NCBI GenBank assembly: GCA_036376135.1
Contig: DASVAW010000102.1
Location: 1 to 46,906 of the forward strand
Origin: Candidatus Polarisedimenticolaceae bacterium
GTDB taxonomy: Bacteria; Acidobacteriota; Polarisedimenticolia; Polarisedimenticolales; DASRJG01
Direction of reading: 5' to 3'
Length of the DNA: 46,906 nucleotides
The stretch's first letter is position 1. Each line of letters starts with the position of its first letter. Shown here piece after piece: positions 34,064 through 40,972 of the stretch. Under the pieces are notes generated by a model. The model did not search any database. It had not been told where the DNA came from and was given only the letters and a program-made list of their open reading frames with translations. The position numbers were made by a program, and so were the translations under genes.

Positions 34064-34533
34064 CGCGCACCTCCCGCCGCCGCCGTGTAACGGCCGAGCA
34101 CCCCTTCCCATCCGCCGCTGTACCCCTCGCGGGTCGCGGCGGCCTCGGCGCCGAGCTTCTGCCATCCGCGATGCTCGAGTTCGACGCGCGTGCCGTCCCC
34201 CTCGGGAACGAAGCGGACCTCGAGCTCCTGGGCCGTGTCGGCCCCGCGGCCGGGGTGCCAGGTCACGACGAATCGCCCCGGCGGCTCCCAGGCGAGGATC
34301 GTCCCCCAGACCGAGCGCTCCCCCGCGTCGCTTTCCTCGAAGAGGGCGCCCCCCACGCGCGGCTCGAAACCGCATCGGACCGCCTTCCCCTCGAACACCG
34401 AGTGGGTCGCCAGCGGCCACCACGACGCCATCCTCGCGGTGAAAAGGTCGAAGGCCTGTGCCGGCGGGATCGGCACGACCCGCGTCTTGCGCAGCGGCTC
34501 GAGGTACGGGGCGATCGGCTCAACGTTTCCCAC
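34060..34533 (-). CDS. Cytosolic SRPBCC/AHSA1-domain protein
   Basis: A 157-aa AHSA1-type START domain without a signal peptide. Typical features are VPIPPAQAFDLFTARMASWWP, GFEPRVGGALFEESDAGE, and WGTILAWEPPGRFVVTWHPG, then GTRVELEHRGWQKLG. It starts at GTG and overlaps the upstream ArsR gene by 14 bases. ArsR-AHSA1 pairs are very common in bacteria, where the regulator controls the downstream START-domain genes. The ligand is unknown. Confidence 0.9.
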   Translation of the reverse strand: MGNVEPIAPYLEPLRKTRVVPIPPAQAFDLFTARMASWWPLATHSVFEGKAVRCGFEPRVGGALFEESDAGERSVWGTILAWEPPGRFVVTWHPGRGADTAQELEVRFVPEGDGTRVELEHRGWQKLGAEAAATREGYSGGWEGVLGRYTAAAGGAR

Positions 34534-34825
34534 GGCGCGCCTCCTCCTCGAACGCCCCGAGGGCGTCGCTCCAGAGCGCGTCGAGATAGCGGCGGAGCTC
34601 CTTCAGCCCCTTCACCTCGACGCGGTAGATCCGGCGCGTGCCTTCGGCCCTGGCCTTGACGAGCCCGGCCTCCTCGAGGACGCGCAGGTGCTGGGAGACC
34701 GCCGGGCGCGAGACGTCGAGCCCGTCCGCGAGCTCCCCCACGGCCCGCGGCCCCTTGCGCAGCCGTTCGTAGACGGCGCGGCGCGTGGGGTCGGCGAGGG
34801 CCTCGAGCGCTCTTTGGTAAGCCAT
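34520..34825 (-). CDS. ArsR-family winged-helix repressor
   Basis: A 101-aa regulator: ALADPTRRAVYERLRKGPRA, then the recognition helix VSRPAVSQHLRVLEEAGLV and the wing RRIYRVEVKG. No CXC metal-binding motif is present, so metal sensing is unlikely; this belongs to the ArsR group linked to AHSA1 genes. ATG 34825 sits only six bases from a -10 candidate, so its mRNA is probably leaderless. Inverted repeats overlap the promoter and start codon and suit autorepression. It heads the leftward SRPBCC-SRPBCC-DUF1579-MFS run. Confidence 0.92.
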   Translation of the reverse strand: MAYQRALEALADPTRRAVYERLRKGPRAVGELADGLDVSRPAVSQHLRVLEEAGLVKARAEGTRRIYRVEVKGLKELRRYLDALWSDALGAFEEEARRGKR

Positions 34826-34860
34826 GGCTAACTGTTACTGCCGGCTTACCGAGTTGTCAA
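34816..34860 (-). promoter_or_regulatory. Leaderless promoter and inverted-repeat operator of the arsR cluster
   Basis: Reading leftward, a perfect TTGACA -35 box (34855-34860) is followed after 17 bases by TAACAG (34832-34837) and, six bases later, by the ATG. This places the transcript start at or next to the start codon. The 8-bp arms GGTAAGCC (34816-34823) and GGCTTACC (34843-34850) form an inverted repeat. One arm lies between -35 and -10 and the other touches the start codon. AGCCATGGCT at 34820-34829 is a further 10-bp palindrome. Confidence 0.65.
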
Positions 34861-34867
34861 GGAAAAA

Positions 34868-35461
34868 TCAGGGCCGCTCGAGCCAGTCCAGCGCCGCCTC
34901 GAGCCGGTCGTTCCCCCAGAACAACTCGTCTCCGGCGAACCAGGTGGGAGCACCGAACACCCCGCGACGCTCCGCCTCGTCCGTCCGGGCTCGGAGCAGG
35001 TCCTTGGCCGGCTGCGCGCCCGCGGCCGCGAGGGCGCGTCCCGGGTCGAGGCCGAGCGGCTCGAGGCACGCCGCGATCGTCGCGGGTTCGGCGATCTCGC
35101 GGTCCCGGGCGAAGTTCGCGTCGAACACCGCCCGGACGAACGCCGGAATCCAGGGCTCACCCTCGTGCGCGCAGCAGACCCGGGCGGCGAGAAGTCCGTT
35201 CCGGGGGAACGACGAAGGCCTCCGGAACGGGATGCCCAGCCCCGCGCAGATCCTCTCGACGTCGCGCCACATGTACGCGCCCCGCCGCGGGTTCAGGTTG
35301 AACGGGGAGTCGCTCCACCCCTGCAGCCGGAAGATCGGGCCGAGAAGGAACGGCCGGTACGCGAGCGCGACCCCGCGTGAGGCGGCGAGCGCCTCGACGC
35401 GCATCGCCGCCGGGTAGGAGTAGGTCGATCCGAAGTCGAACCAGAACTCGAGGGTGCGCAC
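34868..35461 (-). CDS. DsbA-fold 2-hydroxychromene-2-carboxylate isomerase-like protein
   Basis: A 197-aa thioredoxin-fold protein of the HCCA isomerase/kappa GST family. It opens with LEFWFDFGSTYSYPAA, where the serine after FG matches the glutathione-activating serine of the family. It lacks the CxxC of DsbA. FRRPSSFPRNGLLAARV and VFGAPTWFAGDELFWGNDRL are the other family motifs. Known members isomerise an aromatic degradation intermediate with glutathione, but many homologues have unknown substrates. The GTG start lies two bases after the aminotransferase stop, so it is the last gene of the vitamin B6/aminotransferase run. Confidence 0.85.
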   Translation of the reverse strand: MRTLEFWFDFGSTYSYPAAMRVEALAASRGVALAYRPFLLGPIFRLQGWSDSPFNLNPRRGAYMWRDVERICAGLGIPFRRPSSFPRNGLLAARVCCAHEGEPWIPAFVRAVFDANFARDREIAEPATIAACLEPLGLDPGRALAAAGAQPAKDLLRARTDEAERRGVFGAPTWFAGDELFWGNDRLEAALDWLERP

Positions 35462-35463
35462 CG

Positions 35464-36357
35464 CTACCGCGCCGGCGCCTCCGCCGGGTAGTTCACCTTC
35501 GTCCCCTCGGCGACGCGCAGCTTCCGGAACTCCGCCAGGATCCGCTGCGTCATCGGACCGGGCTTCCCGGTGCCGATCGTGCGGCCGTCGATCATGACGA
35601 CGGGAACGATCTCGGCTCCGGTCCCGGTGAGGAAGACCTCGTCGGCGTTGTAGAGGTCGTGCAGACCCATCTTCGTCTCGCTCGACGGGATGCCCTGCGC
35701 CTTCGCGATGTCGAGGACCGCGTCGCGGGTGATGCCGCCGAGCGCCCCTTCGAGGAGGTCGGGGGTCTTCAGCGTGCCGTTCGCCCAGATGAAGATGTTG
35801 TCCGCCGTGCACTCGGCGACGCGCCCCTGGTGGTTGAGCATCACCGCCTCGACCGCCCCCGCGCGCTTCGCATCGAGCTTGGCCATGATGTTGTTCAGGT
35901 AGTTCAGCGACTTGATGCGGACGTCGAGCGCCTGGATCGGGATGCGGCGCACGTGCGAGGTCACGAGCGGCACGCCCTTGTCGTAGAACTCCTGCGGGTA
36001 GAGCTTGATCGAGGCGACGATGATCACGACCGTCGACCGCGGGCAGTTGGCGGGGTCGATGCCGAGGTCCCCCGGGCCGCGCGAGACGACGAGGCGGATG
36101 TAGGCGTTTTTCTGCTCGTTCGCCGAAACCGTCTCGCAGACGGCCTGCATCATCTCGTCCTGCGTCATCGGGATCTCGAGGGCGAGGGTCTTCGCCGAGC
36201 GGTACAGGCGCTCGATGTGCTCCCTGAGCCGGAACACGTTCCCCTCGTAGACGCGGATCCCCTCGAACACGCCGTCGCCGTAGAGGAACCCGTGGTCGAA
36301 CACGGAGATCCGGGCGTCGTCCTTCGGATGGAGCTTGCCGTCGACGTAGATCTTCAC
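35464..36357 (-). CDS. ilvE: Branched-chain amino acid aminotransferase (class IV PLP enzyme)
   Basis: A 297-aa fold-type IV aminotransferase. The N-terminal domain carries SVFDHGFLYGDGVFEGIRVYEG. The PLP lysine lies in the SLNYLNNIMAKLDA region (IKSLNYL). EAVMLNHQGRVAECTADNIFIW contains the conserved glutamate, and FLTGTGAEIVPV is the phosphate-binding turn. It transfers the amino group of valine, leucine or isoleucine to 2-oxoglutarate; a D-amino acid or aminodeoxychorismate role is less likely but not excluded. It starts at GTG and follows pdxT with only two bases between, so PLP synthesis and a PLP user share one transcript. Confidence 0.9.
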   Translation of the reverse strand: MKIYVDGKLHPKDDARISVFDHGFLYGDGVFEGIRVYEGNVFRLREHIERLYRSAKTLALEIPMTQDEMMQAVCETVSANEQKNAYIRLVVSRGPGDLGIDPANCPRSTVVIIVASIKLYPQEFYDKGVPLVTSHVRRIPIQALDVRIKSLNYLNNIMAKLDAKRAGAVEAVMLNHQGRVAECTADNIFIWANGTLKTPDLLEGALGGITRDAVLDIAKAQGIPSSETKMGLHDLYNADEVFLTGTGAEIVPVVMIDGRTIGTGKPGPMTQRILAEFRKLRVAEGTKVNYPAEAPAR

Positions 36358-36359
36358 TG

Positions 36360-36956
36360 CTAGAACCTCCTGAGCGTCGTGGGCTCCGATGCAAGCATCG
36401 AATCCAGGAAATACCGGTGGACCTTGGCCTCGGCGGTGAGCTCCGGGTGGAACGTCAACGCGGTCACGCGCCCCTGGCGGACCGCCACGGGCTCCCCCTC
36501 GAGGCGGGCGAGGACCTCGACGTCGCGCCCGAGCTCGACGAACCGGGGCGCGCGGATGAACACCGCCTCGACCTCTCCGCCGAACGCGGGAGAGGCGAGG
36601 CGCGTCTCGAACGAGTCGATCTGGCGGCCGTAGCCGTTCCGCTCGACGACCGCGTCCAGCAGACCCAGGCTCGGCTGCGCCGGATGCCGCACCTCGCGGG
36701 CGAGCAGGATCGCTCCGGCGCACGTGCCGAGGATCGAATTCCCGCGGGCGTGGAACGCACGAAGCTCCTCGAACCAGGGCTCGTCCTCCATCAGGTTGAG
36801 CAGCGTCGTGCTCTCGCCGCCGGGGATCACGAGCCCGTCGAGGGCGTGAAGCTCGGCGACCCTGCGCACCTCGACGGCGGTCGCGCCGACGCGACCGAGC
36901 GCGCGCACGTGCGCGGCGAAGTCCCCCTGCAAGGCGAGCACGCCGACCGTCGCCAC
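36360..36956 (-). CDS. pdxT: Pyridoxal 5'-phosphate synthase glutaminase subunit
   Basis: A 198-aa class I amidotransferase that feeds ammonia to PdxS. The opening VGVLALQGDFAAH and the motif IPGGESTTL are diagnostic of PdxT. The nucleophilic cysteine is in ILGTCAGAILLA and the catalytic His/Glu pair in ALTFHPELT. The GTG start shares a base with the pdxS stop (TAGTG). Length is normal for the family. With pdxS it makes the DXP-independent vitamin B6 pathway, using ribose 5-phosphate, glyceraldehyde 3-phosphate and glutamine. Confidence 0.96.
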   Translation of the reverse strand: MATVGVLALQGDFAAHVRALGRVGATAVEVRRVAELHALDGLVIPGGESTTLLNLMEDEPWFEELRAFHARGNSILGTCAGAILLAREVRHPAQPSLGLLDAVVERNGYGRQIDSFETRLASPAFGGEVEAVFIRAPRFVELGRDVEVLARLEGEPVAVRQGRVTALTFHPELTAEAKVHRYFLDSMLASEPTTLRRF

Positions 36957-37846
36957 TACCAGCCCCGCGTCTGCATCAGCTCCGACTCCGGGAGCTTGCC
37001 GGTCTCGAGACCGGGCATCGCCTCGCCGAGTCCCTTCGAGACCTCGGCGACGACCTTCCAGTCGCGGTGGTGGGTCACGGCGCGGACGATCGCCTTCGCG
37101 CGCTTGGCGGGATCGGCGGACTTGAAGATGCCCGACCCGACGAACACCGCCTCGGCGCCCAGGTGCATCATCAGCGCCGCGTCGGCCGGAGTCGCCACCC
37201 CGCCCGCCGCGAAGTTCGGAACGGGGAGCTTGCCTTCCGCCGCCACGAGCCGGACGAGGTCGTACGGGGCGCCGAGGTTCTTCGCCTCGGTCATCATCTC
37301 CTCCGGCCCGAGCGTGGTGAGCCGCTTGATCCCCGAGACGACGGCGCGCATGTGGCGCACGGCCTCGACGATGTTGCCGGTCCCGGCCTCGCCCTTCGTC
37401 CGGAGCATCGCCGCGCCTTCGCCGATCCGCCGCAGCGCCTCGCCGAGATCGCGGCAGCCGCACACGAAGGGCACCGAGAAGGCGAACTTGTCCACGTGGT
37501 ACGCCTCGTCCGCGGGCGTGAGGACCTCGCTCTCGTCGATGTAGTCGACGCCCAGCGACTCGAGCACCCGCGCCTCGGCGAAGTGCCCGATGCGGCACTT
37601 CGCCATCACCGGGATCGAGACCGCGTCCATGATCTCGAGGATCATCTCCGGGTCGGACATCCGGGCGACGCCGCCGTCCTTGCGGATGTCGGAGGGGACG
37701 CGCTCGAGCGCCATCACCGCCGCGGCGCCCGCGTCCTCCGCGAGCTTCGCCTGCGACGCGTCCACGACGTCCATGATGACGCCGCCCTTGAGCATCTCGG
37801 CGAGCCCGGTCTTGAGCCTCAACGTTCCCTTGTTGCCTTCGGTCAT
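36956..37846 (-). CDS. pdxS: Pyridoxal 5'-phosphate synthase lyase subunit
   Basis: A 296-aa TIM-barrel protein that condenses ribose 5-phosphate, glyceraldehyde 3-phosphate and ammonia to PLP. The family signatures are complete: [52 protein letters not shown] and [10 protein letters not shown], including the catalytic lysines in MDVV-region and KGEAGTG. GAGGTGG precedes the ATG. It follows the MocR regulator by 12 bases and overlaps pdxT, so the regulator and both subunits should be co-transcribed. Confidence 0.97.
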   Translation of the reverse strand: MTEGNKGTLRLKTGLAEMLKGGVIMDVVDASQAKLAEDAGAAAVMALERVPSDIRKDGGVARMSDPEMILEIMDAVSIPVMAKCRIGHFAEARVLESLGVDYIDESEVLTPADEAYHVDKFAFSVPFVCGCRDLGEALRRIGEGAAMLRTKGEAGTGNIVEAVRHMRAVVSGIKRLTTLGPEEMMTEAKNLGAPYDLVRLVAAEGKLPVPNFAAGGVATPADAALMMHLGAEAVFVGSGIFKSADPAKRAKAIVRAVTHHRDWKVVAEVSKGLGEAMPGLETGKLPESELMQTRGW

Positions 37847-37858
37847 GGGGCCACCTCG

Positions 37859-39373
37859 TCAGACGAGCGGCACGGCTTCCATCGCCGCGCCCTCGCGTTC
37901 ACGCCAGCCGCCCGGGACGCGCTCGCGCAGCAGCGCTCCCAGGACGGAAATCCCTCGTTCGATCTGTTCGGGGGTCACGGCCGAGAAGGTCAGCCGCATC
38001 GTGTTCCTGCCGCCGCCGTCGAAATGGAACAACGACCCGGGGTTGAGCAGCACGCCGCGCTCGCGCGCCGAGGCCGCGATCTCGTCGCCGTCGACCCCCC
38101 GGGGGAGCGTCACCCAGACGAACAACCCCCCTTCGGGGCTCGACACCTCGACGCCCTCGGGGAACGAGGCGGCGATCGCCCGCAGCATCGTGTCCCGGCG
38201 GCTGCGGTAGGCGACGCGCGTCGCCTCCAGATGATCGGCCAGCGAGCCCTCCTCGAGGAACGCGTGCAGCGCCGCCTGCAGCAGCAGGCTCGTGCCGTGG
38301 TCCTCGATCTGCTTGAGGAGCGCGAGCCGCGAAAGCACCGGTCCGGGCGCCGCGAGCCACCCGATGCGCAGCCCCGGAAGGAGCTTCTTCGAGAAGGTGC
38401 TCAGGTGGATCACGTGCCCGCCGCCGTCGAGGGCGTGCAGCGTCGGGATGTCCTCGCCCTCGAGGCGCAGGTCGCCCGCCCAGTCGTCCTCGACGACGGG
38501 ACAGTAGTGCCGGCGCGCGAGGTCGAGGATCTCCCGCCGGCGACCCTCGGGCATGACCCGGGTCGTGGGGTTGTGGAACGTCGGCTGCAGGTAGAGCAGG
38601 CGCGGGCGGTGGCGCTCGAGCGCGCGCTCGAGGAGGTCGGGGCGCATGCCGTGCGCGTCCGACGGGACGCCCACCAGCCGCGCGTCGAGCGAGGCGAGCA
38701 CGCTCAGGGCGCCGGTGTAGGTCGGCTCGTCGAGGACGACGGCGTCCCCCGGATCGACGAACGCCCGGAAGACGAGCTCGATCGCCTGCTGCGAGCCGTT
38801 GGTGATCAGGATGTCCTCGGCCGCGGCGCGGCTGCCCCGACGGCGGAGATCCGCGGCGATCGCCTCGCGCAGCGGCGGGTACCCCGCGGGAGGACCGTAG
38901 GCCAGGACGTCCCCCCCCTTCTCCTTGAGCACGCGGTTCATCGCGCGCCGGAACGCCTCGGCGGGCATAAGGTCGGGTGCGGGGAACGAGCCGGCGAACG
39001 AGATCCCTTCGTTGGAGATCGCGACGCGGTAGACCGACGCGAGCCCGGCGACTCCCGGACCCTCGACCGCGCGCGAGAAGGCGGTGAACCACGACGCGCT
39101 TTCGGCCCCGCGCTCGACGGGAGCAGGCGCTCCGACGAGGAAGGTCCCTCGGCCCGTGTGGCTGCGCGCGACCCCTTCCTCGACGAGCAGGTCGTACGCC
39201 GCAACCACCGTGTTCCGGTTGACCCCCAGCTGGAGCGCGAGGTCGCGCGTGGGCGGGAGCTTCCGCCCCGCCAGCACGCGACCTTCCTCGAGCGCGCGGC
39301 GGATGCCGTCGGCGATCTGCCGGTAGACCGGCGTCTCCGCGTCGAGGTCGATCTTGAGGCCGGGTACGGTCAC
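37859..39373 (-). CDS. pdxR: MocR/PdxR-type PLP-dependent GntR regulator
   Basis: A 504-aa fusion of a GntR winged helix (residues about 10-80; TPVYRQIADGIRRALEEG, LPPTRDLALQLGVNRNTVVAAY) with a fold-type I aminotransferase domain. The PLP lysine is in STFSKKLLPGLRIGW. TNGSQQAIELV and QPTFHNPTTRVM are typical of MocR proteins. Members next to pdxS/pdxT (PdxR) sense PLP and control vitamin B6 synthesis; this gene sits 12 bases upstream of pdxS on the same strand, so that role is the likely one. The start is GTG 39373, with GGGAG five bases upstream. Tandem direct repeats just above the promoter fit the known preference of these regulators. Confidence 0.88.
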   Translation of the reverse strand: MTVPGLKIDLDAETPVYRQIADGIRRALEEGRVLAGRKLPPTRDLALQLGVNRNTVVAAYDLLVEEGVARSHTGRGTFLVGAPAPVERGAESASWFTAFSRAVEGPGVAGLASVYRVAISNEGISFAGSFPAPDLMPAEAFRRAMNRVLKEKGGDVLAYGPPAGYPPLREAIAADLRRRGSRAAAEDILITNGSQQAIELVFRAFVDPGDAVVLDEPTYTGALSVLASLDARLVGVPSDAHGMRPDLLERALERHRPRLLYLQPTFHNPTTRVMPEGRRREILDLARRHYCPVVEDDWAGDLRLEGEDIPTLHALDGGGHVIHLSTFSKKLLPGLRIGWLAAPGPVLSRLALLKQIEDHGTSLLLQAALHAFLEEGSLADHLEATRVAYRSRRDTMLRAIAASFPEGVEVSSPEGGLFVWVTLPRGVDGDEIAASARERGVLLNPGSLFHFDGGGRNTMRLTFSAVTPEQIERGISVLGALLRERVPGGWREREGAAMEAVPLV

Positions 39374-39415
39374 TTGGACTCCCTGAACCGGTCTACTTGG
39401 CCTAGCCCTGACCAG

Positions 39416-39443
39416 ATAATACGACGATTCTGCGCCGCTGCAA
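39416..39443 (-). promoter_or_regulatory. Promoter of the mocR-pdxS-pdxT operon
   Basis: Reading leftward, TATTAT (39416-39421) is a good -10 box (5 of 6), preceded by 16 bases and TTGCAG (39438-39443) as a weak -35. Transcription would start near 39409 and give a leader of about 36 bases before the GTG. The weak -35 directly abuts two tandem direct repeats, which suggests activator-dependent use. The -10 is followed by TCTGGTCAG, carrying a further copy of the repeat core in inverted orientation. Confidence 0.6.
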
Positions 39444-39463
39444 CTGGTCCAATCTGGTCCAAT
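39444..39463. repeat. Two tandem decamers, candidate MocR operator
   Basis: CTGGTCCAAT occurs twice back to back (39444-39453 and 39454-39463), an exact 10-bp direct repeat with one helical turn spacing. It lies between the divergent mocR and exoD-type genes, immediately upstream of the mocR -35. Direct repeats with helical phasing are typical operator architecture for MocR regulators, so this is probably where the adjacent regulator binds. Confidence 0.65.
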
Positions 39464-39485
39464 CGATCTGTTAGAGTCTCGCGCG

Positions 39486-40127
39486 GTGAAGAACTGGGAA
39501 GAGCTGCACGAGGCCTTGCGGGATTGCGCGCGCCGCGCCCGCGACAAACACCTCACGATCGGGGAGGTCCTCGACGGTCTGGGGGAGGCGAGCTATCCGT
39601 TCCTGGCGATCCTCTTCGCCGTTCCGATGCTCGTCCCGGTGAGCCTCGGCCCCGTCGCCACCGCCGCCGGCATCAGCCTCGCGGCGCTGGGATTCCAGTT
39701 GATGACCGGGCGTCCGGAGCCTTGGCTCCCGAGGCGCGTCCGCGCCATCGTCCTCCCCGAGAAGGTCTGGCTCGTCCTGATCGGCGGGGCGCTGCGGCTG
39801 TTCACCTTCTGCCGGAGTTTCACGCGCCCCCGCGGCGAGCGATGGGTGACCGGACGGCGCGGCCGGATCCTCGGCGGCGCGGTCATCGGCACCGCGGGGT
39901 TCCTGATCGCGATCCCCTTCATCGGCGTGCCGCTGAACAACACGATCCCCGGGTTCGCCGCCGTCTTCGCGTGCATCGCCGAGCTCGAGCGGGACGCGGC
40001 GATGCTCTGGGTCGCGCTCGCGTGGCTCGTGCTCTCGGTCGCCTACTTCACGTTCGTCGTGTGGCTCGTCTTCGTCGTCGGCGTGAACGCCTTCGAGTGG
40101 CTGGGCTGGGGGAAGGGCTCCGCCTAG
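39486..40127 (+). CDS. ExoD family membrane protein
   Basis: A 213-aa membrane protein of the ExoD family, named for exopolysaccharide production and alkali tolerance in rhizobia. Family signatures are LTIGEVLDGLGEASYPFLAILFAVP, the PVSLGPVATAAGISLAALGFQLM hydrophobic pair, and IPFIGVPLNNTIPGFAA. About five membrane segments are visible. The GTG start lies 22 bases from the MocR tandem repeats, so it could share that control. Its TAG stop overlaps the stop of the convergent DUF2785 gene through the palindrome CTAG. The molecular function of the family is unknown. Confidence 0.88.
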   Translation: MKNWEELHEALRDCARRARDKHLTIGEVLDGLGEASYPFLAILFAVPMLVPVSLGPVATAAGISLAALGFQLMTGRPEPWLPRRVRAIVLPEKVWLVLIGGALRLFTFCRSFTRPRGERWVTGRRGRILGGAVIGTAGFLIAIPFIGVPLNNTIPGFAAVFACIAELERDAAMLWVALAWLVLSVAYFTFVVWLVFVVGVNAFEWLGWGKGSA

Positions 40128-40972
40128 CGCTTCAGCGCCTCCGCGAGGGCGGCCTTCGCCTCCTCCGCCGCGCCGGACAGGTCGAGGCCGACGTAAAGCG
40201 ACAGAAGCGCGGCCTTCGCGTTCAGGGCCGCCGCGTGTTTCGCGGGATCGAACGGCGTCGCCTTCCAGACCGCCGCCTCGAGCGCCGCCAGGCGATTGGC
40301 CCAGGATGCAAACGCCGCGACGTCGAAGTCCTTCCGCCGCGTGAGGGAGACCACCGCCGCCGCCAGGCGCTCGGGCTCTGCGCGCACGAACGGCTCCGTC
40401 GTCGTCTCGAGCTTCGCGGCGATCGCCTCGAGGATCCGCGCGGCCTGCGCCGGCGCGAGGTGCGGGCTGCGACCGAGGAACTTCAGCCAGTCGGCGGTGT
40501 GCGCGGCCGCATGCGCCCAGCCCGCCCCCTCGACCCAGCCGCGCAGGTCCTTCTCCCCGGCGAGGTACGTCAACGCCGCGTCGAGGTCGGCGTCGAACGC
40601 CGCCTTGTCGCGCCAGGGCTGCTTCAGGTCGGCGGCCGCGGCGATCGACAGCGCCAGCGCCGAGAACGAGCGCAGGAACACGCGGTCGTCCCCCGTCGCT
40701 CCGAGGCCGCATCGCAGGTGGTCCCGCCAGCGCGCCGTCGCCGCCGCGAGCGCGGCGTCGGAGACCTTCCGCTCGCGGTAGACCCACGCGACCACCGTTT
40801 CGAACCCCACGCCGTCGCGCACGTCCGGATCGCGCGAGGCGAACAGGGCGTCGAGCTCGAGGAACGCGGCGTCGGAAGGCGCGATCGACTTCCACGCCGC
40901 GGCGTCCCGCGTCGTCGGGAGGGTGCACGCGTCGAGGGAGGCGGCGGCGGCGAGCACGACGGCGGCGATCAC
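40124..40972 (-). CDS. DUF2785 family exported protein
   Basis: A 282-aa all-helical protein. The first 16 residues are a short signal-like segment ending AAAAS-LDAC. The diagnostic stretch is LRGWVEGAGWAHAAAHTADWLKFLG, which matches DUF2785, with ALTYLAGEKD before it and a later DFDVAAFASWANRL. It starts at GTG overlapping the hflX stop (GTGA), making it the last gene in the arcC-M61-hflX-DUF2785 run. No activity is known for the family; conserved His residues of GWAHAAAH could bind metal, as a guess. Confidence 0.82.
   Translation of the reverse strand: MIAAVVLAAAASLDACTLPTTRDAAAWKSIAPSDAAFLELDALFASRDPDVRDGVGFETVVAWVYRERKVSDAALAAATARWRDHLRCGLGATGDDRVFLRSFSALALSIAAAADLKQPWRDKAAFDADLDAALTYLAGEKDLRGWVEGAGWAHAAAHTADWLKFLGRSPHLAPAQAARILEAIAAKLETTTEPFVRAEPERLAAAVVSLTRRKDFDVAAFASWANRLAALEAAVWKATPFDPAKHAAALNAKAALLSLYVGLDLSGAAEEAKAALAEALKR

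Noticed and set aside
34520-34825. Metal-responsive ArsR/SmtB sensor
   Set aside because: No CXC or other cysteine/histidine metal site is present; the AHSA1 neighbours point to the non-metal ArsR group.
34868-35461. Thiol oxidoreductase DsbA
   Set aside because: The CxxC motif is absent and a serine stands in the FGSTYSY active-site position, as in HCCA isomerases.
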